This document shows, piece after piece, positions 23,458-32,293 of a stretch of 64,000 nt of DNA. Made by a program: the position numbers and the translations under genes. Within the stretch, counting starts at the first letter, position 1; each line of letters begins with the position of its first letter. This DNA is from Centroberyx gerrardi (taxonomy: Eukaryota > Chordata > Actinopteri > Beryciformes > Berycidae), in contig NC_135999.1 in NCBI RefSeq assembly GCF_048128805.1, positions 22,183,659-22,247,658 of the forward strand. The letters are read 5' to 3'. A model generated the notes under the pieces. The model saw nothing but the letters and a program-made list of their open reading frames with translations, was not told the DNA's origin and searched no databases.

Positions 23458-24966
23458 ATGGATTTCGATTTGGACAGTTTTGCAAGAAATCCTAGTTTGC
23501 AGCAAGTGGATAAATGTAGAAAAGTGGATTTGATGCTCATTGCGAATTTGTTTAATGTGCAAGTGCCGGTAAATGCGAGGAAAGAGGAGCTGAGAGAGCT
23601 CGTGGTTGGGAAGCTGGAGGAGGGGGGTTTGCTTGAGGGTTCATCCACTCCAGAGGGAGAAGGGAAAAGTGACGTGGAGCTCCGAGGTCTAGTGCCGCCC
23701 GTCACGCCCACTACTCCCACAGATCCTCCTATTACGTCGGGGATGTCGGCTGAGGAGCTCCGGCTGGCTCTCCGCATTAAAGAAATGGAGGTGAGAAATC
23801 GGGAGTTGGAGGTGGAGGCTATGCACCTTAGGGTGAAGGCTTTAGAGCTGGAACGCCAGCCTAGTGTTGCTCCCCATTCACCTGTCATGCAGCAAACCCC
23901 GTACTCTCCCCGTGGAAGCTTCGATGTGAGCAGGCACATTGCACTGGTTCCACCTTTCAGGGAGTCTGAGGTGGACTCGTATTTCAACGCATTTGAGCGC
24001 ATTGCAGCCACTTTGAATTGGCCAAAGGATGTTTGGTCATTATTGCTTCAGTGTAAATTGGTAGGGAAAGCTCAGGAGGTGTGTGCCACCCTCACAATTG
24101 AACAGAGCTTGGATTACGAGATTGTTAAGGCTACTGTGTTACGTGCCTATGAATTGGTGCCTGAAGCATATAGACAAAAATTTAGAAAATGTGAAAAGAG
24201 TGTCAACCAGACTTATGTTGAGTTCGCGCGTGAGAAGGGAGTGCTTTTTGATGAATGGTGTCACGCCAGTAAAGCTAAGAATTTCGCGCAGCTGCGAGAG
24301 CTTGTGCTTCTGGAGGAGTTTAAAAAGTGCTTGCCAGAGCGCATTGTCGTGTATTTGAACGAACAAAAGGTTGCGTCTCTCGCTGGAGCTGCTGTTCTGG
24401 CAGATGAGTTTGCTTTAACTCACAAGAGTGTTTTTCCATCTCCCGTGCGTCGCGAATCCCCGGTACGTGACAATAGAAGAACGCGTTCACCAAGAGTTTC
24501 TCGGGGCAACTTTTCCCCCGGGGGTGAAAACCGTGCGTGCTTTTATTGTCATGAACCTGGCCACCTCATTGCAGTTTGTCCTGTGTTACAAAAAAAAGAA
24601 CAGATGAAGGGTAAAGGGCCCTCTGCTGTTAGTCTGATTCAGTGTGGGCCAGTCGCTAGCCAACCTGAACTTTTGACAGCAACCTTGCCAACAAAAGAAA
24701 TTAACGATGATTTTAAGCCTTTCGTTACGCAGGGTTTTGTTTCTCTGACTGACCATGAGGTGGACAGGGTTCCCGTTACTATTCTGCGAGATACCGGTGC
24801 GAAGTATTCTGTGGCTCGACGTGGTGTCCTGCCTTTTTCCGACCAGTCGTACTGTGGTTCAGACTTATTGGTGTGGGGAATTAAACTGAGTGTTTTACGC
24901 GTGCCGCTTCACAGTTATTTTCTCCTCCTCCTTTGTGTCTGGTACAGTGCGAGTTGGTGTGCGTGA
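23458..24966 (+). CDS. gag: Gag polyprotein with start of protease (retrotransposon)
   Basis: The start is taken at ATG 23458 (MDFDLDSF), the first methionine that begins a plausible Gag; the open frame extends upstream into the leader without another convincing start. The predicted product is 502 aa. A helical stretch rich in Glu/Leu/Arg is followed by a capsid-like segment (FRESEVDSYFNAFERIA), which resembles the SCAN-related capsid fold of vertebrate gypsy Gag. One CCHC zinc knuckle, CFYCHEPGHLIAVC, lies at 24538-24579. The aspartic protease active site DTG lies at 24790-24798. The frame leaves the protease homology at about 24905-24935 and ends at TGA 24964, while the rest of the protease continues in the pol frame. 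Gag would package element RNA in the cytoplasm. Confidence 0.85.
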   Translation: MDFDLDSFARNPSLQQVDKCRKVDLMLIANLFNVQVPVNARKEELRELVVGKLEEGGLLEGSSTPEGEGKSDVELRGLVPPVTPTTPTDPPITSGMSAEELRLALRIKEMEVRNRELEVEAMHLRVKALELERQPSVAPHSPVMQQTPYSPRGSFDVSRHIALVPPFRESEVDSYFNAFERIAATLNWPKDVWSLLLQCKLVGKAQEVCATLTIEQSLDYEIVKATVLRAYELVPEAYRQKFRKCEKSVNQTYVEFAREKGVLFDEWCHASKAKNFAQLRELVLLEEFKKCLPERIVVYLNEQKVASLAGAAVLADEFALTHKSVFPSPVRRESPVRDNRRTRSPRVSRGNFSPGGENRACFYCHEPGHLIAVCPVLQKKEQMKGKGPSAVSLIQCGPVASQPELLTATLPTKEINDDFKPFVTQGFVSLTDHEVDRVPVTILRDTGAKYSVARRGVLPFSDQSYCGSDLLVWGIKLSVLRVPLHSYFLLLLCVWYSASWCA

Positions 24967-27900
24967 TCAGCTACCTGTTGCAGGAGTAGATTTCATCCTC
25001 GGGAATGATTTGGCTGGTGAGAAAGTGTTTCCTACTCCCGAGGTCACTGAAATCCCCACTGCTGATGTGTGTGTTGTTGCTCCCGCTGCGCTCGATTTGC
25101 CTCCCGTTTTTCCGGCGTGCGTCGTGACGCGTGCCCAGGCTCGTAAGCTTGGTGATTTAGTGGACCTTTCCGATTGTTTTTTGAACGCGTCTGATGATCC
25201 GGTCAGCCCCTCTTCTGAACCTGAAAGTGTGCCTGTTACTGTGGATGTGTTGCCTAATAATATGGATTTGTGTTTGGCAATAGATAAGGATCAGCTTATC
25301 CAGGCTCAGCAGTCAGATGGTACATTGGCTGCATGTTTGTCTGCAGCTCAGGAACAGAGAAATGCTTCACAGCCAGTGTCTTATCTGTTTGATGAAGGTG
25401 TGTTGTTGCGTAAATGGTCCCCTGTGTCTGGGATGGAATGTGATGTGGTCTCCCAGGTTGTTGTGCCGAAAGAGTTCCGGCTCCAAGTGTTAAGTTTAGC
25501 CCACGATCACAGTCTGTCCGGCCATTTGGGGATCAAGAAAACATATCATCGGGTGCTCCGATATTTTTTCTGGCCAGGGTTAAAATCCGATGTCACCAAA
25601 TTTTGTCGATCTTGCCATGTTTGCCAAATTACTGGAAAACCAAACCAGGTTATTCCTCCGGCTCCTTTACATCCGATCCCGGTAATTGGCGAACCTTTTG
25701 AGCATGTCATAATAGACTGTGTCGGTCCCTTGCCAAAAACCAAGACTGGTCACCAGTACCTGCTCACCATCATGTGCGCAGCCACACGTTTTCCTGAGGC
25801 CGTCCCGTTGCGCACGTTGAGGGCTAAAGCAGTGGTGAAAGCCTTGGTTAAGTTCTTTTCCACTTTTGGTTTGCCCAAACGCATTCAAACAGACCAAGGA
25901 TCTAACTTTATGTCTAAGGTTTTTTCACAGGTGATGACAGAGTTGTCCATTAAGCATCAGATCTCCAGTGCGTACCACCCGGAGAGTCAGGGCGCACTGG
26001 AGAGATTTCATCAGACGTTGAAGTCCATGCTTCGAAAGTATTGTGCTGGGTCAAACAGGGAGTGGGATGAGGGTCTGCCACTGCTTCTGTTTGCCATTCG
26101 TGAAACCATACAGGAGTCTCTTGGGTTTAGTCCGGCTGAGTTGGTTTTTGGGCACACTGTGCGCGGCCCGCTACGTTTGCTGCGGGAGAGGTGGCTTGCA
26201 GACAAACCCAGCCCCGCGCACAGCATTTTAGACTATGTGAGTTCATTCAGGGAGAGGTTGCACACGGCTTGTGAGCTGGCACGCAGTTCCCTTTCCGCTG
26301 CACAGTCTAAAATGAAGAAACAGTATGATAAGAAAACACTCAGTCGCAATTTTCAGTCAGGTGACCGTGTTTTGGTTCTGTTACCTATTGTTGGGTCCAG
26401 CCTCCAGGCAAAGTTTTGTGGTCCTTACGAGGTTGAGCGCAAATTGAGTGACACAGACTATGTAGTTAGTACGCCGGATAGGAGAAAGAAGTCCCGTGTG
26501 TGTCACATCAATATGTTGAAGCCATATTTTGTTCGTGAAACCTCCGAGGTGCCAACTGTGAACTCGGTGCCATGTGTCTCTCCTGTGGCGACTGTTGTGT
26601 CACCACCCTACAGTCCCGAGGAGGACGGGTTGCGTGGGCAGCCTGTTTCAGTTCCATGTGCGCGATTAGAGAATTCAAAAATTCTGAAAAACCTGGAGGA
26701 GCATTTGTCGTATTTGTCTGAGCCGGCCATAAGTGATGTTTGCCATCTTATTCGTTGTCACGCACCGTTATTTGGTGATAAGCCCACCCAAACTACAGTC
26801 TTGCAGCATGATGTAGATGTTGGTGACCATAAGCCCATTAAACAGCACGCGTACCGCGTCAATCCGGTAAAGAGGGCTGCAATGCAAAAGGAGGTTGAGT
26901 ATCTCCTGGAAAATGGCTTCGCTGTGCCAAGTTCCAGCCCGTGGAGCTCACCCTCGCTTTTGGTTCCGAAATCGGATCAAACGCCTCGTTTTTGTAATGA
27001 CTTCCGTAAAGTGAATGCCGTTACTAAGCCAGACTCATTTCCTCTGCCACGTATGGATGATTGTATAGATCGTGTCGGGTCAGCCAAGTACGTCACTAAG
27101 TTAGACCTATTGAAGGGTTACTGGCAGGTGCCCCTTACACCTTGTGCATCTGAGGTCTCAGCTTTTGTTACTCCTGACCATTTCTTACAGTATACCGTTA
27201 TGCCATTTGGGTTAAGAAATGCTCCTGCCACTTTCCAACGGTTAATGAATACAGTTCTTTCTGGTGTCAAAAACTGTGAGGCGTACTTGGATGACATTGT
27301 GGTGTATTCTTCCACCTGGGCAGAGCATGTAGACAGTTTGCGAGAAGTATTCAGTCGTTTGAAGGGTGCTTCTTTGACTTTGAATCTGGCTAAATGTGAG
27401 TTTGGTAAGGCTGTAGTCACTTACTTAGGAAAACAAGTAGGCCAGGGGCAGGTGCGCCCCCTGTTGGCCAAAGTCCAGGCCATCCTGGATTTTCCTGTGC
27501 CAGAAACGCGGCGGCAACTCCGCCGGTTTCTGGGAATGTGTGGCTATTATCAAGGGTTCTGTAAAAATTTTGCTAGTGTAGTTGTGCCCCTAACTAGCTT
27601 GGTAAGCCCCTCCAGCCAATTTGTCTGGACTGCTGTGTGTCAGGACTCATTTGATTCTGCCAAGGCTCTTCTATGCAGCGCGCCTGTACTGGCTGCACCT
27701 GATTTTGCACGTCCCTTTAAGTTGGAGGTAGATGCCAGTGCTTATGGTGCAGGCGCTGTTCTTTTACAGGAGGATGATCATGGTATTGATCACCCAGTGT
27801 GTTACTTCTCAAAGAAATTCAGCAAACACCAATTGAATTACAGTACAATTGAGAAGGAAGCCTTGGCATTGCTTTTGGCGTTACAGCACTTTGAGGTCTA

Positions 27901-28093
27901 TGTTGGTTCGAGTTCAATTCCGGTTCATGTTTATTCAGACCACAATCCTCTCGTGTTCCTGTCTCGCATGCAGAATAACAATCAGCGTCTTATGCGCTGG
28001 TCGTTATTGCTGCAGGATTTCAACATTGAGATACATCACATTAAAGGAGTGGATAATATTGTGGCTGATGCATTGTCTCGTGTGGGGTTTTAG
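24890..28093 (+). CDS. pol: Pol: protease C-part, integrase, reverse transcriptase, RNase H
   Basis: A 1067-codon open frame that overlaps the end of gag in another frame and has no clear ATG start, so it was probably made as a Gag-Pol fusion. Order by codon: the protease C-terminal part (GVDFILGNDLAG, about 32-43); the integrase H2C2 finger (about 205-245); the integrase core with D276, D335 and E371; a GPY module (about 511); the reverse transcriptase with catalytic D739 and YLDD at 799-802; and RNase H with D948, E990 and D1017, ending DALSRVGF. All the catalytic acidic residues I looked for are present. The integrase-first order is unusual for a gypsy-type polymerase and places the element in the Gmr1 group. 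No stop codon interrupts the frame, which fits a recent insertion. The only visible lesion is the frame change relative to gag. Confidence 0.92.
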   Translation: MFYACRFTVIFSSSFVSGTVRVGVRDQLPVAGVDFILGNDLAGEKVFPTPEVTEIPTADVCVVAPAALDLPPVFPACVVTRAQARKLGDLVDLSDCFLNASDDPVSPSSEPESVPVTVDVLPNNMDLCLAIDKDQLIQAQQSDGTLAACLSAAQEQRNASQPVSYLFDEGVLLRKWSPVSGMECDVVSQVVVPKEFRLQVLSLAHDHSLSGHLGIKKTYHRVLRYFFWPGLKSDVTKFCRSCHVCQITGKPNQVIPPAPLHPIPVIGEPFEHVIIDCVGPLPKTKTGHQYLLTIMCAATRFPEAVPLRTLRAKAVVKALVKFFSTFGLPKRIQTDQGSNFMSKVFSQVMTELSIKHQISSAYHPESQGALERFHQTLKSMLRKYCAGSNREWDEGLPLLLFAIRETIQESLGFSPAELVFGHTVRGPLRLLRERWLADKPSPAHSILDYVSSFRERLHTACELARSSLSAAQSKMKKQYDKKTLSRNFQSGDRVLVLLPIVGSSLQAKFCGPYEVERKLSDTDYVVSTPDRRKKSRVCHINMLKPYFVRETSEVPTVNSVPCVSPVATVVSPPYSPEEDGLRGQPVSVPCARLENSKILKNLEEHLSYLSEPAISDVCHLIRCHAPLFGDKPTQTTVLQHDVDVGDHKPIKQHAYRVNPVKRAAMQKEVEYLLENGFAVPSSSPWSSPSLLVPKSDQTPRFCNDFRKVNAVTKPDSFPLPRMDDCIDRVGSAKYVTKLDLLKGYWQVPLTPCASEVSAFVTPDHFLQYTVMPFGLRNAPATFQRLMNTVLSGVKNCEAYLDDIVVYSSTWAEHVDSLREVFSRLKGASLTLNLAKCEFGKAVVTYLGKQVGQGQVRPLLAKVQAILDFPVPETRRQLRRFLGMCGYYQGFCKNFASVVVPLTSLVSPSSQFVWTAVCQDSFDSAKALLCSAPVLAAPDFARPFKLEVDASAYGAGAVLLQEDDHGIDHPVCYFSKKFSKHQLNYSTIEKEALALLLALQHFEVYVGSSSIPVHVYSDHNPLVFLSRMQNNNQRLMRWSLLLQDFNIEIHHIKGVDNIVADALSRVGF

Positions 28094-28131
28094 AAATCAA
28101 GCATTTCTTGGGGGAAGAAATGTTTGATCTT

Positions 28132-28142
28132 AGGTGGGGGGG
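28132..28142 (+). other. Polypurine tract
   Basis: AGGTGGGGGGG lies directly before the 3' LTR. It is G-rich and purine except for one T, as expected for the plus-strand primer of an LTR retroelement. Confidence 0.6.
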
Positions 28143-28779
28143 TGTTATGACCCTGGGTCATAATTTGTATTTGAGTGTGTGTTTTTGTTGTTTATCCCTC
28201 CCTGCCTGAGGGTGGTGGTGTTCACCCCGTTTGTGTGTTCTCCAGTTTGTTGAGTTGCAGGTGCCGGCTGGTGATTGGACGGGAGACTGATGGTGCCTAT
28301 TTTAAAAAGGGCGTCTGTCCGATGCCGGCTCACTCCTCCTCCTTCCTGGCTCCCAACCGGACCGTGCTGTGCTTTGCCACATGAATACTGTGTTGACCTA
28401 GTGGTGTAGATTGACTTTGTTATTAAGAATGTAAATAACTTTTGGAAGAGCAGTCCCGGTAGCCATAGGGGTGAGAAGCCTTTTTTTCTTTGTTTTCTTT
28501 TCTCTTGTTTCTGATAGGGAGGCAGGGAAGCTGATTGTACTTTTGTTTTCGTTTGCTTAAGTTAGGCAAGTTAGTTACCTTTTTTTTTTTTCCATAGATC
28601 GTTTTGTTTGTTATTTTGGCTGTGCTCCCCCCGACGTTTTGCTACCGTATTGAAGAGTGATTAAATAAATCAATTTTGTTTGGACTGCACCTGCTGTGGC
28701 ACTGGTCATCTTTGGGAGTTGGGAAAGAGGGGAGTCACTTTTATGCTATGCTCGGTTTTCCCCTAGGCCGGGCGTAACA
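28143..28779 (+). repeat. 3' LTR of the Gmr1-type element
   Basis: 637 bp, matching the 5' LTR except for one C/T difference in the left half and a longer poly(T) run near 28580. AATAAA is at 28664-28669. It is followed by GTAT, which repeats the four bases before the 5' LTR. Confidence 0.95.
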
Positions 28780-31369
28780 GTATAATGCTCAGTAAGATTC
28801 AAACAAAGGAGTGGCAAGTTCAAATTTGACTTGACACATTCTTCCCACCCCTCAGGAGAGGTGGAGGACTGGAGGGCAATGATTCCAACAGCGTGATGTA
28901 GACTTTGAGGTGTGTGCCATAATATTCACTTTATGTCAGCAGGCACATCAGTCGATAGGAATGGCAATTATGATAGGAAATTTGGTTTATTAATTATTTA
29001 CAGCATGGTACTTAAAGGACGGATGGTAACTTAAGTCACTGGTGGACAAAATGATGACACTTTTACAGATTGGATCCTCTATATTTTAGAGATATGGGAT
29101 GATGAACTAGAGGTTTCTGCAAAATAAATATATAATAGTATATTGAATATGAACAAGTGGTATCGAAGTCTATTATTGGGAACATGGTCCATTTCCCCAT
29201 TCGATTTTATTTGTTTGTTTGTTTTGGTACAGAATGGAATTATTTCCGAGGACAAGCACTTAATTCTCAGCTAAGCCTTATTAGAAGTTTTTTTTTATAA
29301 TTGGTTACAAGCATTTTTCAATACTGAGGTCACCTTTTCAAAACTCTTCACACAGTTTGCAAAACAGTGTTCTATGTGGACTAAAAACAAAACTCTTGAA
29401 GTAATGTCTCACTCAAACTCAACCACTAGCAAAATTGTATGTATCTACAGCCCATTTTGCAAAAACATACTCTTTTCAAAACTCCTAAAATTCAAGTTCA
29501 AAACCTACTGTAACACACAAATTCAAGTGGACAGTATGACTTGTGGTGATTTTTTTTGTTAGAATATTTTTTTTACTTTACAGTAAACTGCATCAATTTG
29601 ACTGTATTACAGTATTGGAATTTTTGTTTCCATTACATTACATTTTCATTTTGTGTAATTTGTAATTACTGTATGCCAAAAAAGCCTGGCAAGAACAAAA
29701 CGCACTGAAACCTTTACTGCAGCATTTCTATGACTTGTTCTTGTAACATTTACTGTGGTACATTCTATAAAGAGCTGCCATTCTGATTTGTAATGGGAAG
29801 TTTGTAAAAAAATATATATATATCTATATAATCTATACATTTCTTATACTGTGAACCTAAGAAAAAAAAGTACTTACTGTAATCTAATTACAATAACAAA
29901 AGAAAAATATATACAAAAGAAAAACTACAGAGCACAAAATTATTTACTACTGTACTTCAAACACTGATATACAGCAAAATGATGCATCTGACTGTAATGC
30001 TACCTGTTAGTGTTTTTTAGGTCATTGTGTTCTGACTGACAAAGTGTTGTTGTTATGCTGATTTTTGATTTAAAACACGCATGCAGTGTTTTATGGTGCG
30101 TTTTGGTCATGAAATGAACTGTTCTGCCAAGCTACATGTTGGTGCAGAGAACTGTATGAAGAGTTTTGAAAAAGTGAACTCAGTATTAAGAAATTATTGT
30201 AACCAATTGTAAAAAAAAAAATGAAATAGAAACTGTAAGGTGCCATCCTTAAGTCCAGCCAAGTGACCCCAATGAACAGTTACTGTAACAAGGGCAGAAA
30301 CGGTTTTACTGCCTTTACATCTCCTTACAACATTCTTGGACAAACTCTGTACCCAAACCTCCACCTATATTTAGATGCCTCGCTGCACCCTATCCCATCT
30401 CCTCCCAGATTACCAGGTCCAAAGACCACAGAGGGCGGGGAGAGAGCAGTGGGAGAGAGAGGGGGAGTGTGGGATGGGAATGAATGGGAAGGGGGGGGGG
30501 GGGGAGGGATGGGTCAAGGGAAAGAAAAGCAGACGAGGGCAGAGCAAAGGAGTGTGAGAGGAGGAGAGCAACAAGGTGAGAGGAGGAGGGAAGGGGAGGA
30601 GAAGCAAGGGAGGACAAACAACTCAGCCACACATCTTATAATCAGACTGGACGCTATCTGTGGATTAAAGCCCCCCGTGTGGGTCAGGTGTACACTGACA
30701 GTCCAAAATATTAGGAATGTTTTCTAAAGGTGGAGCTGCACCTTGTTTTGCAAAGTCCATGTCTCAACTGACCCAAGGCTTCAAAATTTTCTTTTACCTG
30801 TCTACTTGCCTCCATCTATATCCTCCCTTCATGACTGAGGTGGATTTAGCTGATAAAAATAGTGAGAGATTCCAGCTTTAGCCTTAGCTCACGTTCAATT
30901 TCATAGAAAGAATAGATGTTCCTAAAGTTTTGTTTACTCAAAATTACAGTCTAATTCACAAATTATGACACTTTCTGGTCTCTGATCTTTAAACATCTGT
31001 GACCTCTTCTGTGTTAAAGCACAATAGTGGCATACTGATACGGAGAAAATGGGGGAAAATTATTCTGTTTAGAATAGAGTTCACCACTAGATGGTGACAG
31101 AAATGTTTGCAACCCCCAAGCAAAACAAAATGTTCCTCTCCCTATACTTCACTCCTATAGATACGGTTAATACGGTCAATTAGGTAAGCTTATATTCTGT
31201 CCTTATGGATAAAAGACAGTTAAGGACAGCTTTATTAAATTCCCAAATGTAACAGAGGATGTCAGTGTTAAGTAAAATTTGTGAAAATGTATATGTATTG
31301 GTTATGTCAGAAAGATGGACTATATTGTGTTGATGCAGTGCAAGGTTATCATGAACCAAAACTAATATG

Positions 31370-31850
31370 AAAACTAAGTGTTAAAAATAAAAGGGAGACC
31401 CTGTGAAAAAACTAAAACTGAACTAAAACTATCTTGTCTACTAGTAAAACTAACTAAAATAAAATAAAAATATAGGTGAAATGTTTTTTTCATTTTCATC
31501 TTTCATTCTCAAGAATTTGGGGTGGAGAATTTTGGCTATTTTGACATTGAACAATGAATGTAAATACATTTTTAAAATAATGTATGATTTATTGTTTGTA
31601 TTACACAATACCTGTGGCAAACACGCAAAATACCTGTTCTGAACTTCCACTGTTATACCTAACACCCCTACCAAAAATACTAAAACTACAACTAAAACTG
31701 AATAAACTAAAAGTAAACATCTGTAAAATAAAAATAAAAACTAAACAAAAATACCAAACCCACACCGAAAACTAACTAAAACTAAACTGACATTGAAATA
31801 AAAACTGAAAACTATATAAAACTAAAGACTTCTGAAAAATCCCAAACTAA
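31370..31850. repeat. A-rich AACTAAA-type degenerate repeat
   Basis: Two flanks (about 31340-31470 and 31665-31850) are built from imperfect AAACTAAAACT and AAAATAAAAA units around a non-repetitive centre. This low-complexity type is dispersed in fish genomes. No element ends were found. Confidence 0.5.
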
Positions 31851-32094
31851 CCCTGATGCAGTGTGTGTGATGGGAACTAGTTCACACAAGTCTAGATTTG
31901 GAATGATGATCTGTCACACATGACAGACGCTGAAATCCAATCGAAGCCTTTGTTTACACATATCATATTTCTGTTTTTCTCTGTCATCCCGTATCCTGCT
32001 GCTTCTGTCTATCTCCCTATACCTGTTTGAATCTATTTCCAAGTCCATTCAGATTTACACACATGCTCACACACTCATCAGCCAGTTTGTCAGC

Positions 32095-32293
32095 ATATGG
32101 GGCGGGGCAAAGGGGTTGAGGGGGGTTAGGGGGTGGTGTGTTCTGCAACTGTCGGTGTCGAAAGGTGTAGAAAGTGACAGAACTGGAGGGATGAGTGTCT
32201 GTGACCGTAAGAGAAAGAGGAAGGGAGAACGGGAATTTGGACTGAAAGATTTTTGGCTTTCTCTCTGCTCTGTGAATGCAAAGCAACATCTTG
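32095..32293 (+). promoter_or_regulatory. Possible promoter and non-coding first exon of the GPCR gene
   Basis: A GC box GGGGCGGGGC at 32099-32108 and a G-rich run are followed by a stretch ending CATCTTG|GTGAGT with a strong splice donor at 32294. The receptor coding exon begins right after a splice acceptor, so an upstream non-coding exon must exist. This is a candidate only. Confidence 0.25.

Larger units (their letters stand above)
22711..28779 (+). mobile_element. Gmr1-type Ty3/gypsy LTR retrotransposon
   Basis: A full-length element of about 6.07 kb. It has two LTRs (22711-23343 and 28143-28779) starting TGTTA and ending TAACA, a tRNA-Pro-type primer binding site at 23349, gag with one CCHC knuckle, a protease DTG, integrase, reverse transcriptase and RNase H, and a G-rich purine tract just before the 3' LTR. 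The order is integrase before reverse transcriptase, as in Ty1/copia. However, the enzymes carry Ty3/gypsy features: an H2C2 finger, a GPY module and YLDD. That combination defines the Gmr1 group, first described in cod. A 4-bp direct repeat GTAT flanks the element (22707-22710 and 28780-28783). The protease region is split between two frames, so full-length pol would need a frameshift. No envelope-like frame is present. Confidence 0.92.

Noticed and set aside
30263..30727. Frames of 60-154 codons on both strands
   Set aside because: They come from the G/A-rich low-complexity tract and have no splice or domain support.
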